64,000 bases of DNA. Origin: Euphorbia lathyris (taxonomy: Eukaryota; Streptophyta; Magnoliopsida; Malpighiales; Euphorbiaceae). Position 1 is the first letter of the stretch. Every line of letters starts with the position of its first letter. A program made the translations under genes and the position numbers. Where the stretch lies: NCBI RefSeq assembly GCF_963576675.1, contig NC_088916.1, forward strand, positions 26,945,501 to 27,009,500. The letters are read 5' to 3'. This document shows, piece after piece, positions 52,490 to 63,500 of this stretch. The notes beneath the pieces were generated by a model. The model was given only the letters and a program-made list of their open reading frames with translations, was not told where the DNA came from and made no database searches.

Positions 52490-54139
52490 TGATGCGCCCT
52501 CACCTAACTCGAGATGAGAACTCACTAAGGGATAAGTGTACCCCATCGTTATCAAGTAATAAATTTCTGGTTTAAGTCCAGGTTATCGTCCACAGGATTT
52601 ATTTCTGCAAGTACCGAGCTACTCGATCTCGGATGTTATCTAGGCTTAGGGGGTTTTGAGTTTGTTTGTTTTAATTAATCTACTCCTAGGTTGAATTATG
52701 CTAATCCTAGCTAAGTTATCTAATTATAACTAAGTTATCTAATTCTAGCTAAGTTATTCTACGCCTAACTAAGTTACTCTACCCCTAATTGATCTTTCAT
52801 TAATGAAACTATTCGAAGGAACATGGCATGAACGATAATAATAAAGATAGATTATCAAATCTATTGAATAAAAACCTAATCTGAGTCACTTGTATTCAAG
52901 ACGATTAACCCTACTTACCCTCCTGAGGTTCCTAGCGCCTCACTAGGTCTAAGGCTCAGTAAATTGGCGCTTAATCAACTAAGAGGTCGTCAATCTCCTA
53001 GGCTCTGACTAGGTCAGATTCAGCTCGCAATATGTGCCTACTAGATTTTGGGGCTTTTGAATGAGTTAAACCAATTGAATAAAGCGTAGGACAGAGATTA
53101 GACAAATAATCATAGAACAAAACAAGAGCTAAATTATTATTAAAGGCGAAGATAATTGTCACAAGATACAATAAGTCAAGTCCGGCAACTGTATCAAAGA
53201 GTACAAACATGGAAAGATAAAAGGAGATACAAAAATCCCTTTCAGGGAACCTGTTTACTCTGCAGCCGGCGACTTGATCTTAAGGACGGACCTTGATAAT
53301 TCCTCGAGAAAAAGCTTTGAAGGAGCTTCAATGGAGGTTGAGGAAGATGGAGAAGATGGAGAGGAATTACAAGGGGAAAGCTAAAATAATTTACAAAAAC
53401 GAAAGATATCCAATTTACAATGGAAAAATCCTATTTATAGACGCGTCTCGGGCCTCGTTTTGACCTATTTTCGTGTCCTTGTTGGTGTAGGAAGACATGG
53501 GGCCGAACGTGGCTTCGTGGGGGCGGAATTGGTCTTTTTGACTAATTCCCGCAGGGCTGCTCGCCGAGCAGGGAAGGCTGCTCGGCGAGCAGGGCTGCTC
53601 GCGCCGAGCAGCCCCCTGCTCGGCGAGCAGGCCACCAGGGGCCTGCTCGGCGAGCAGGCATGGCCTGCTCGGTGAGCAGGCCTCCAGGGGCCTGCTCGGT
53701 GAGCAGAAATGGCCCGTGGGGCCCTGCTCGCCGAGCGTTTTCGCCCGAAGCGTGCTCGATTCATGCCGAGTGACTTCTATGCCCTTTTTCGTCCGAACTT
53801 ACACCTGCACACGCATAAAAACTCCAGAAAACATTAGTCCAAAAGCCAAATTGATCCGTCAATCGCCTATTTTGAGCAAACGCTTCGTTTGGTGCGACTT
53901 TTGATGGGCCAATTAGCTTCAAAAGATAACGGAATTCTACTATGCATGCTATTTCGGCCGTATTTGCCTAAATTGATCATAAAACGAGCCTAAACGACGA
54001 AAAGTAAATAGAACGTTTCCAATTCCTAACTGACTCACACAAAAGCATTTAAATGCGAGAATTGCTCGCTTATTAACCAAATAACTCTAAAACCCGTCCT
54101 AAAACCGTACCCAAAGATAGGGGTTTTTGACCCCTATCA
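52490..54139 (-). repeat. 5' LTR of family B element
   Basis: The uninterrupted 1650-bp LTR runs TGATGCGCC...CCTATCA in + orientation. It matches the split 3' LTR apart from a small deletion near 52939 and fewer GC palindrome units (53567-53735). The TATA box is at 53432-53439. Confidence 0.93.
53432..53439 (-). promoter_or_regulatory. TATA box in family B 5' LTR
   Basis: TATAAATA on the minus strand. Confidence 0.58.
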
Positions 54140-54144
54140 ACTGT
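54140..54144 (+). repeat. Right target-site duplication of family B
   Basis: ACTGT, matching 30957-30961. Confidence 0.88.
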
Positions 54145-55574
54145 CAAAACCAGACTCACTAGTATCCCAAGTTCTAAAAGCACGGTATTTCCCTAACACT
54201 CATTTTCTTCAAGCACCAATAGGTCACAATCCGTCACTAACATGGAGAGGAATATTGGCGGGGAGGGATTTGTTAAAGTAGGGCCTAATCAGCAAAATTG
54301 GGGACGGACGATCTACTTCGATATGGAACAGCCCCTGGTTACCGGATATTACTTTTCCTTTTCCAATGAGTTCCCCTATTCCGATTGGAAGCTCGGATTT
54401 GGTTTGTAATCTCCTAGACACAAATGGGAATTGGATAAGGGATCGGATTGACTCTTCCTTCAACGATCGGGACAGAGCTCTTATTTATTCCATTCCTCGA
54501 TGAAACAGGCCTGGTGCAGACAGTTCAAGCTGATTGCTGGAGAAGTCTAGTGAATATTCGGTGAGAAGTGGATATCACTTAGCAGCTAAATCCTTCTCTC
54601 AAATACAGCAAAATTCCCAATGGCAGTTAGTGTGGAGTGTCCAGGCAGCACCCAAGGTTAAAAATTTTCTATGGCGACAAATGGCGGGATGCTTACCGAC
54701 ATTATCCAATCTAGCTAGGAGACATAGTGTTCATCCGAACATTTGTCCGGTGTGCAACGAATACGACGAGACTCCTCTACACGCCCTTGCAAAGTGCAGT
54801 ACAGCAACACAGGTTTGGGAGCTTTATTCTCAGAATACCAGGTTGAACTGTATCAATAGTATTGCAGAATGGCTTCCAACAGCTCTAACACCGGCTACCA
54901 GTAGTTCAAGCAGCGAGATTGCCTACATTCTCTAGAGTTTATGGCGTCATAGGAATGGCAAAGTCTGGGACAACCGCCTCCTACAACCTCGATCTATCCT
55001 AGCCGCTGCTCTATCTGAATATTCAGAATGGAAGGAAGCCCGAGTTCATAATATCAGTTCACACCAGCAAAATTCAACACATGCTGCTATGTGGTCTAGA
55101 CCCCTGGACGGGATGCTTTATTGTAATGTTGATGCAGGTACGTCCCCCGCAAATGGATACTGCTCCTATGGTTTTCTCATTCGGGACTCTATTGGTGATT
55201 GTGTGGTTGCAAAGATGGGTGCGTTACATGGAAATTTTGATCCACATATTGCCGAGGCGATGACGGTCAAAGAGGCTTTGAGTTGGATCAAAGACCATCA
55301 TCCCAGTGTTCGAGTTCAGGTTCAATCTAATTGTCTTGTTGTGGTCAAGGCAATTCAGAACGGAATAGAAGGTTCCTCTTACTTTGTTGATATTATTTCG
55401 GATTGCATTCTATTATTACGAGATTCAGAGCAGAGCTCTATCTCTTTTATTAAACGTTCAGCGAACATGGCAGCTCATGCTCTTGCAAAGGCGGTCAGTT
55501 CTTTGTCTGTTCGTGGTGAGTGGGCATGTCCACCACCATTCCTTAACAATATTCTTTCATTCGATCTTAGTTAA
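54145..55574 (+). pseudogene. LINE ORF2, zinc-binding region and RNase H
   Basis: Continues the LINE ORF2 after family B (SKPDSLVSQVLKARYFP). The RVT-associated zinc-binding region is at 54534-54935, with VKNFLWRQMAGCLPT and the C-x2-C...H...C pattern in CPVCNEYDETPLHALAKC. RNase H is at 55089-55574: the first Asp in LYCNVDAG and Glu in IAEAMTVKEAL are visible, then VQSNCLVVVKAI, where the usual Asp is Asn, and the terminal NMAAHALAKAV. Stops near 54500 and 54934 and a frame change break the ORF. The poly(A) is at 55594-55606. Confidence 0.83.
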
Positions 55575-55697
55575 TAAAAGCTCGTTTTATTTCAAAAAAA
55601 AAAAAACACAATAACTACAAGTATAACGGTCAGAGCGTACAAACAAATATCAACTATACGTTTAATTAACCACTTACCTGCATCTTGAAAGATAGAT

Positions 55698-57217
55698 TGT
55701 TAAGCCCAAAATATACCTAAAATATCATATATAAATACGTTAAATTTACATTGAAATCGTGCTAATTATATTCATTTGGAATACTTTTACGTCTTTATTT
55801 ACTTCTTTGATGCAAGGTACTTAATTATTTGGTTAAATCCAAATAGGAGCGAAAACGAAGCCAAAACGGAGCTAAAATGGAGGAAAAACCTAAAAAACGT
55901 ACCGAGAACGCATAACAGCCAGAAGAACGCTCAAGGAGGATGAAAAGCAGTCGAGAGACAGGGAAACATCTCTCTGTCGCGACTGAGATTTTGAGAATCT
56001 CAGTTGCGACTTACGGAAGCCAGCTCGGGAGAAAGATGAAGTTTTCACTCGCCCCTATACCCCCTATCGCGACTGAGATTTTCAGAATCTCAGTCGCGAC
56101 AGCGAACCCTTCTGCACACAAAATATATGTTTTAAATCGGAAAAACGCGTCTGTTCGTTCGGATAAAAGCAACCCTTCACCAGCGGACACGACCCGTCAT
56201 TTACAACCCTTCAACAACTATAAATAAATGATCCATTTCAAAAATCAAGGTTGGTTAAGTTGGAAAAGTTAGAGAAATTAGAGAAGAAAGTTGTTATGTT
56301 GAGTTTCTGATTCAGAAAAGAATCAGAAAGTTAGAGTTCATTTCTGTAAACAATCGTGCTGTACACGAATTGTTATTAGATTAGTTATAAACAGTATTAG
56401 TTTAGTTTTCATTCTGGTAGTGGACGAGATCAGTCTCTATTCCGAAGATCCAGCGAGAAGAATTGACGGCTGAAGCGCATGAGGTTTGACGCACCTACGG
56501 AGTTTGAGAGAAAGATTGTCAACCCGGATCTCAAAGTTTTCGTTACAATGCTATCCAAGTTTCTACTTCTCTGTTAACTTGTGAAAATTCACATTTCATT
56601 AATGATATACTTATTTATTCAATACATTCTTACTGTTGTTATTTTGATATTGTTCTGACAAAATGATTTTCAAAATGATAAATTGGTGTTTTTATTAAAA
56701 CGTTCTATTCCATCTTATTCATATAAGAACTTTGTTGAACACTTGACAGATTTAGTTTTTATGGATGACATGATCGCTGATCGCGGCTTATCAGACATAA
56801 AATACTAGTTTGATTAAGGTAGGAATCACCTCAACATCAGGGGATTTCTACGGTTCAAAGCCATTTAATTGAATAAATCGCTATATTGTTACATGTCCAT
56901 AATCTTTACAAAGTTAAAGTTGTTTTCTTTGCTTTATGAAAATAAGTTTTATACCTTCTATTTATTCCAATTACGGTAGTATCTGTCTTGTAATCAAAAT
57001 CCCAAGGCAGAACTGTTCTCTAAACTCGATATAATACTTCTATCTAATCCTAATTTACCAAAACCAATTCCATCAACTAAACGCATTTCTTTTATTAAAC
57101 CTAAACACGTGATTAAAACCGAATTAAATAAAGTTTTAGTTAAAAAGCGTTCCCTGTGGGTTCGATATCTTTTATTACTACAAGCGTATACCGTGCACTT
57201 GCGGAAGTCGCTCAACA
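55698..57217 (+). repeat. Solo Athila LTR
   Basis: The 1520-bp LTR runs TGTTAAGCCC...CGCTCAACA and is flanked by perfect 5-bp duplications TAGAT (55693-55697 and 57218-57222). No internal region is attached, so it arose by recombination between the LTRs of a former element. The TATA box is at 56219-56226 and the GTCGCGACTGAG palindromes are at about 55976-56011 and 56067-56101. Confidence 0.95.
56219..56226 (+). promoter_or_regulatory. TATA box in solo LTR
   Basis: TATAAATA in the same CAACTATAAATAA context as at 2976. It could drive + strand transcription away from the candidate host exon, which is antisense. Confidence 0.5.
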
Positions 57218-57796
57218 TAGATTAATAAATACACGATCATTGATCCATGAACCGCTTAACCATGGTATCTTTGAAAATAATTGAGTTGTTCTGATTCTTT
57301 CTTCAAAAAGAATTCTGCGGCTAGGGTTTTTTTTGTCCTTTCTTTTTCTTTCTATCTGTTCTCTCCCTTTTTTTCCTCTTTTATCCCCCTCCTCCACCGA
57401 ATACATATATACATATTTATAATTGTTATTATTATTATTTAATACTCTTTTTTTCTAAAAGGATTTAATACTCTATTTATTTGCTTATTAAATCTACTAC
57501 GGTTTTTCATCATCTATACTATATATAATAGCGGAAGCAGAGAGAAAGTAGGAAAAGTGTTTTAGAGGTCTTTTTGATTAGTTGTCAACGTAGTAAAAAA
57601 TCAAAATTAAAAATATTTTATTAATTAAAAATAACATATTTATATTTATAATATATTAAACAATTACTACCCATTAATGAAAATAATAAAAGAAAGTAAA
57701 AGTTACAGAAAGATGAAAAGACACGAAGCAAAAGAAATCCAAAAATCACAAATAAACTTCTATATAAAGCATGATAGATAGTATTATATTTGTGAA

Positions 57797-58285
57797 GGTA
57801 ATTATTCGATTTTTGTTTCATATGTTGTAGTTATTTTGTTCTCAATTGTGTTGTTGTTTTATTTTTATTAAACAATAGTTGTTATAGTTCCATCTTTCAG
57901 ATCCATTTCTGTCATTACCCAGATTCTATACATCTCGCTATCTTATCCATGTTTTCTTTTTTATTTGTCTTTTTTTTTCAAACTAATATCTCCAATTGAA
58001 GAAATCTGATAGAAATAGAAGATACATGAACAACTAAAATCGGGAAACACAAAAGTGTCAAAAATTACAAGAAATTCTTATGTTTCTCAAGGTAATTATT
58101 CGATTTTTTTCATATGTTGTAGTTATATTTGTTCTCAATTGTGTTGTTTTATTTTTATTAAACAATAGTTGTTATAGTTTCATCTTTCAGAGATGAAATT
58201 CCATTTTGTCGTTACTCAGGTTCCATATCTATCACTACCTTATCTATGTTTTCTTTTTTATTTGTTTGTTTTTTTTTTTCAAAAT
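57797..58285 (+). repeat. Direct duplication inside the Helitron
   Basis: Two copies of about 190 bp start near 57796 and 58090 (GGTAATTATTCGATTTTT, then ATATGTTGTAGTTAT, TCAATTGTGTTGTT and TTAAACAATAGTTGTTATAG). They are separated by about 100 bp and partly diverged. Confidence 0.75.
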
Positions 58286-58480
58286 GACTAAGATAAAGAT
58301 TTTGTATATTTGGATTCTTTTTTAGTATATTTTTTTATTTTTATCCATTTTGGTACAAATAGATATAAAGTTTCACATAATGGTTGTTCATTGAAGTTGG
58401 AGACATATTGAATAAAATATTAAAGATGTATTGAAATATTTTACTTATAATGAAGTTTATTTCAATTATAAATTATGTTA

Positions 58481-58519
<39 letters not shown>
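58481..58519 (+). repeat. (TTA)n microsatellite
   Basis: About 13 uninterrupted trinucleotide units. Confidence 0.92.
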
Positions 58520-59797
58520 CAAGAAGTTATTTTTTTCCAGTTCTCTAGACAAAGAGATTGTAAGCGTCTAATACACTTGATAAGATGTTTATTCTGGAAG
58601 AATTTGGATTATGCTACATACGAATTCAAAATGAAGGTAAATAAAAATAAATTTTGATGTTCAAAATCCTAAAAATGTACATTAATTATGGGATATTGAG
58701 ATAATTGCTTTTGCAATATTGACTTATATAGTTTTTAACTATTGTATTGTGTTTTGTACAAAATTATTGGTATTTCAAGAGTTTTTAATAGATGAAAATG
58801 AAACATGATCATAGCACAAGTTGTTAAAAAATATTAATTAAAAATATTATTATTTGAATCTCTTCAAATTCTCAAATGTTGATCATAATGATTCTAATTA
58901 ATAGAATTAATTTCACATATTAATTATAAACGTTTTTTTTGTACTGGGTGGTTATAATTGCGATTTAATTCTATTTAACTAAAATTAATTTATGGACTTA
59001 ATATTTCATTAACAAAAAATAAAAAATTTAATTAATGGGCAAAATATATTTCTACTCTCCTATTTATATGATTATATATTGACATTCTCTCTTTTAAAAA
59101 AAAAAAAAAACGAGAGGAAGATAGTTCTCTCTTAATTATTATTTTTGTCCATTCATTTTTGTTTTCTATTCTTTTGTTTGTTTTTCTTGCTTACGAAATT
59201 CAAGAATGTATAATTATTAGAAAATATTAATGAAATCAAATAAGTGATATCTGCGAACGTGACTGATATTCTATACAGTGAAAGAATGAAAAACAAATTG
59301 ATTGAATGTCTTGATGAGATATTATGAGATAAAAATAGAAGAAATCATCACATTAAGCTGATTCTATTGGATATATTGGGTTATTGTAGCAGAATGAATA
59401 ATTGAATTCGAATACTTGGTGATCATGAAATTCCATCAAACAAAATAATTATCATCAAGATGAATTTGTAACTAATTCTTATCAATTTCATTTTTTTTAT
59501 ATGTAACATATTGAATTGATAAAGTTTCTTCATGTGCAACATTAGAAAAGTATGGATTGTAATAGTTTATAGCATAATATATTGATGTTGCTTCCATTTT
59601 AACATAGATTGTAATTCTTTTGTATCGTAGATATAATATTTCATTTTAATTGTAGTTTAATTCAATTTTTGTTAAAAATAGATTATAATTCTTTTATATC
59701 ATAAATATAAGATTTAATTTTAATTACAGTTTAATTCAATTTTTGGTTTTTCATTATATTCTAATATATTTCTTAATTAATCTCCTATTTTATTATT

Positions 59798-60232
59798 TTT
59801 TTTTTTGGTAGGAAATGAAAGAAAAAAAACAAAAAAACCAAACAAAGCCGAATAACCCGGGATCAGTCTGGGAAAACTGACCCCCACTACATCAAGACTA
59901 GAGAAGAAATGAACGACGGAGGAGAAGAAAAGATTGAAAGCCCCAACATCCTTGAATGCCCTTCAATGCTACACGAATTTGCTCCATATAAATATGAGCA
60001 AAGCTAAGAACATCAAAGGAAGCTCCAATCCTTCTAATGCCTTTGATTAAATTTTGGCTATTCAAGCAAATTGCATTGTTGTCTGATATCATATTAACCG
60101 CTTCCAGGTTATCAGACTCCACCAGAAGCTTCTTCACCCCCAGACTTTTAGCCAGCTTAATGCCAGAAAAAATCCCCCAAAGCTCAGCAGAGAAAGAAGA
60201 CCCAATTTCCAAATTCTAAGAGAAACCTCCCG
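59798..60232 (-). mobile_element. 5'-truncated LINE insertion inside the Helitron
   Basis: A 435-bp LINE 3' end on the minus strand, flanked by a perfect 15-bp duplication TCCTATTTTATTATT (59783-59797 and 60233-60247). The A-tail is seen as a T run at about 59795-59807 in + orientation. It encodes an RNase H fragment (59898-60212: FSAELWGIFSGIKLAKSLGV, LLVESDNLEAVNMI with the catalytic ESD intact). Confidence 0.85.
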
Positions 60233-60505
60233 TCCTATTTTATTATTATTGTTTCACAAAATTATTAAAAAATACAAATCATTGAATTTTGTAAAAATAA
60301 ATAAATCATTCACTTTAATTAAAATTCTATAAGAAAATTAAAATTATTTTCAAAATTAATTTAATTTAATTTGAATTATCAATAAAAAATATATATTAAT
60401 TTCAAATATATATAATATAAATTTTTTTCATAGCATGATATAAAATTACTTAAAAGTAAATATATTAATTTATTTATTCATCTAAATTATATAAAAGTTT
60501 CATAT

Positions 60506-60522
60506 CCCGTGCATCGCACGGG
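60506..60522 (+). terminator. Helitron 3' hairpin
   Basis: CCCGTGCATCGCACGGG has a 7-bp stem and a 3-nt loop. It marks the Helitron end and is thought to stop rolling-circle transfer. Confidence 0.85.
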
Positions 60523-60533
60523 TTTTCGACTAG

Positions 60534-62350
60534 TTAGCTTTAACTATAAAATCAATTATTATTTTTTTGTTATTTTAATATTTTACATAGCCTTAATTTA
60601 TTGTATCACTAATTAATTATATCACCTCAATTAATTATTTTAAGGTTCCAATTTCAATAATTTCATCCGAGAATATAATAATATATTTTTTTTTTTTTTT
60701 GCGGTCGTCACATGGATCCCCCCGAAGAGCCGAATGAAAGATTTGGACACCAATCAAGGGAGAAAGAAGTTCCCTTGGAACGACGCCACCGGTCCCGAAC
60801 TCCCCCTCCATGCAACGCAAGAGATACTAATCAATCTTCTGTTAGACCAGTCTAGTCAACAGAAGGGAAAAAAACCCTCCCTAAATAGGAGGACACCAGA
60901 CTCCAACCCTCGAAAGACCCATCACCAAGTGGCAGAATCCTAATTGGTCAACCAAGAGAGATGGTCAATCTCCGAACATGGGAGCATTAAGCGCCAAAAT
61001 AAAGGAACCTCCGGATCAAAGCCGAGAGAGATGGCCAATCTCCGAACATGGGAGCATTTGGACCCATCTTTTGGATTTAACTATGATGCCGGAATCGATC
61101 AAATAGGACTTATCCAAAGCCTAGTGGATCTAACATACAACATGTAATTACGTTCGCAACCTAGTTTATTATTCTAATCGGTTTAATATTCTTGAAAAGA
61201 CCCAAAATACCCCTATAACCCGAGATTGATTTTTATTCCGTGCAATTACATACTAAAAACATATAAATACAAAATAAATATAAATTTACCGAAAACGAAA
61301 CATTCCTATTCTACTCGGACTAAAACATGATTCTATTGTTCTGACTCTGCTATCGATCGGCCACATGGGTAGCCGATCAGCAATAAGAGGTCACCGATCG
61401 ATGATGATGTCGCCAATCGGCTTCCTGTCGCAGACAGCATAATTCTGCTTCAGTGAAGACTAACAATGGCAGAAGAAAACCGGAAAAAGCGTAAAACAAA
61501 CTAAACAAGTTTCAAATTAAAGGGGAATGCTTTTAAAACCCTTTGGAAATTACCTTTAGAGCTATTATCCAGTTTGAAGTACGGTAGATTCACGAACACA
61601 AAACTCCAAAAGCCCAAGCATCAACCCAAACCCGCGTATTAACGACAGAATGATTCCAAAAAGTTAGGAAAATGATTTTAAATGTACTTAGAATCGACTT
61701 GAAGTTGAAATAATTGAGTTTGAAACCCGAAAAATTGTGTTTGGTGATTTACTATAACTTTAGAAAATCAAGTAACAGAGAACAGAATATATAGAATTCA
61801 ATTCCACTGTAGTTCACTCGTGTTTATGTTTGATTTTGTATTCAAATCACTCAAAAACCTGAATCAGAATCAATAATCCTCTGTTTTTTCCTCACCTTTT
61901 CTTTTCTTCTTTAAACAATAAAAATGATGTTTGTCCCTGCCTGGCAGTTTTTCTACCTTTTTTTTTCTCAATTAGGCAGAAAATTGCCCAATTTCCAATT
62001 ATCAACTGTTGAAAATTGTCCCTCGTAGCCGACCGGTGATGTTAGTAGCCAATCGGCTACTGACGTGGCAGAAACTATGATATATCTTTGAAAACGACAT
62101 AGTTTTACAAAATTGATTTAATAAACTTGAAGCCAAGGTTCGAGTCCTGACTCGTGTTCCCGTACAACGTGACGTGGTGTCCACCTATATAAATCGTACG
62201 CAGGTAACAGAGTCTCATCATTAGGGTCGGAAAAAATTCGTGCTCACACACATATTGACGAAATTATCAACAAATTGTGGAGAAATATCTGTCAATGGTT
62301 CACGCTCAGATGAGGGTAACTTTTGTATCAGACACCTCCTTTTCTTTTCT
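60534..62350. other. Non-coding region with short repeats
   Basis: Includes a T17-type run at about 60689-60705, a short direct repeat (60950-61058), and two GC-richer stretches with AGCCGATCGG-like text (about 61370-61440 and 62026-62070). The latter may be remains of a retroelement LTR. No gene is recognised. Confidence 0.5.
60950..61058 (+). repeat. Direct repeat, about 71-bp period
   Basis: AATCTCCGAACATGGGAGC with a preceding GAGAGATGG(C/T)C occurs at about 60956-60987 and again at about 61027-61058. Confidence 0.75.
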
Positions 62351-62367
62351 TCAATCAGATCCATATC

Positions 62368-62415
62368 AGGACCGGCCTTGGTCATAGGCCAAGAGTGCGG
62401 CCGCCTAGAGCAGAT
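62368..62415 (+). mobile_element. Possible hAT-type terminal remnant
   Basis: CAGGACCGGCCTTGGTCATAG followed by GGCCGCCTAGAGC resembles the CAGGGCCGGCCCTG-type ends of plant hAT elements. No matching inverted end was found, so only one end, or a chance match, is present. Confidence 0.25.
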
Positions 62416-63500
62416 AATAAAACAATTTTTTTATTGTTGCATTACTTCAAATGCAACTAAATGATTTATCTAATACAACAATTTTGACAATATCTCAAAA
62501 TAAAAATTTGCAACAATTTTAATAATGAACTGCAGTAGTTTCATATTCAATTTTTTTTTGTTGCATTTTGTTTAGGGTCAAATACATGAATATCATAATT
62601 AACTATAAAATTATCAAACTTATTTTATATATTACAAATAAAATATGATTTTACACCCTAATTTAAAAATTCTAGACCCAAATTCATAACTCTCAAACCC
62701 TAAAAAATATATCCTAAACCTCTAATTTATAAATTCTAATCCTTAAAATATATTAAAAATACTGATTTTACTAGTTTGACATATTTCAAAATCATTACTT
62801 AACATAATTGTAAATAGTTTTAAAAAAGTGAATTTATATGTAAATTTCCCTTTTGTTTAAATACTTTTGGACCTATAATAAATTGAAAAGTGTGAGTAAA
62901 AGGCTTAATGCGACCAAAAAAAACAATACCAGGTTTGATATATTGAAATAAAAAGATGAGGGGCTCAATCCAGAAAAATAGGAATAATCAGGGGCCTCGG
63001 GATACTATTTGCTTATGAGATATACTGGCAGCAGCATAACTACAGTACTGGAAAAAATTATTCTTTACTTAAAAAGATCTTCTTCACCTGCTTGTTGGAA
63101 AAAATGTGGACAGCTGCACCATAAAGGTGGGCATTGAATTGACTTCTCCCATTCGTCTCACACTGCGGGATAAGATGCTTTATCATTCATCATCATGTCT
63201 TTTGAGGAATTTGAGCAAGTCCATCTGCGTCAACATCTGATAGCTAGATGAGGATTCAACAAGTTATGCTCCTGATTTATTCTCCATTTGGCTATCTTTG
63301 ATCAACATTTCCATACATTCCAAGATGCTGCACTTTCACAATCTCTTCGAAATAAAACCACTATATGTATATATTTTCTGGCTCGGTAAACAGAATAAGG
63401 TAAATTTGGGACCAATTTTCCCTCAACCTGCTCTTTTGTCAAATCAATTCCAATATGCACAACTTACTCCATAAAACAAAATGAAGAAATTCCAATAAGG
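62416..63500. other. AT-rich non-coding region
   Basis: Mostly A/T-rich to about 63010. Bases 63020-63340 have more balanced composition and could be transcribed, but no exon structure can be supported. Confidence 0.5.

Larger units (their letters stand above)
30962..54139 (-). mobile_element. Family B LTR element (deleted, Athila-related)
   Basis: Without the nested Athila insertion the element is about 6.8 kb. It has a 5' LTR at 52490-54139, a tRNA-Asp PBS at 52466-52483, a shortened gag-like ORF, 2.2 kb of non-coding DNA, a PPT at 49090-49104, and a 3' LTR split into 30962-32102 and 48514-49089. The TSD is ACTGT. No protease, RT, RNase H or integrase is present. The Asp primer site and gag similarity tie it to the Athila lineage. 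It would need enzymes in trans. Confidence 0.88.
29166..55606 (+). mobile_element. L1-type LINE split by 23 kb of nested LTR elements
   Basis: The LINE is 5' truncated near 29166 (an in-frame stop lies at 29166-29168 and coding similarity starts after it). It runs to 30961, is interrupted by family B (30962-54139, TSD ACTGT), and resumes at 54145 in the middle of a conserved segment. It ends in a poly(A) at 55594-55606. The LINE itself is about 3.3 kb. No convincing TSD was found for it. Confidence 0.85.
55678..57406 (-). pseudogene. Candidate host 5' exon split by a solo LTR
   Basis: This is read on the minus strand with the solo LTR and one TSD copy removed. A CT-rich leader carries the plant telo-box AAACCCTAG (57321-57329) typical of promoters or 5' UTRs of housekeeping genes. 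An open frame then runs toward 57218 (including IPWLSGSWINDRVFIN), resumes at 55697-55678, and ends in CAG before GTAAGT, a consensus splice donor. I do not recognise the protein. No downstream exon was found, and the following DNA is occupied by the LINE. It could also be chance. Confidence 0.3.
57513..60533 (+). mobile_element. Non-autonomous Helitron
   Basis: The 3021-bp element starts TCTATACTATATATAATAGC and ends CTAG, with a hairpin 11 nt before the end (CCCGTGC-ATC-GCACGGG, 60506-60522). It is inserted between A (57512) and T (60534) without duplication. These are the canonical Helitron marks. It encodes no Rep/helicase. Inside are a 190-bp direct duplication, an ATT microsatellite and a small LINE insertion. 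Confidence 0.88.

Noticed and set aside
58475..58657. ORF beginning with a poly-Tyr run
   Set aside because: Translation of the TTA/ATT microsatellite.
60734..61147. Two adjacent ORFs of 69 and 67 codons
   Set aside because: No recognisable protein family, a direct repeat runs through the second ORF, and the composition is not clearly coding.
62138..62148. GGTTCGAGTCC, a perfect B-box, suggesting a tRNA-derived SINE
   Set aside because: No convincing A-box at the right distance, no A-tail and no target duplication could be found.
63000..63370. Possible terminal exon on the minus strand with an acceptor-like TAG near 63360
   Set aside because: Two frames are equally open for a short distance, no upstream exon or protein match is visible, and the evidence is too weak to annotate.
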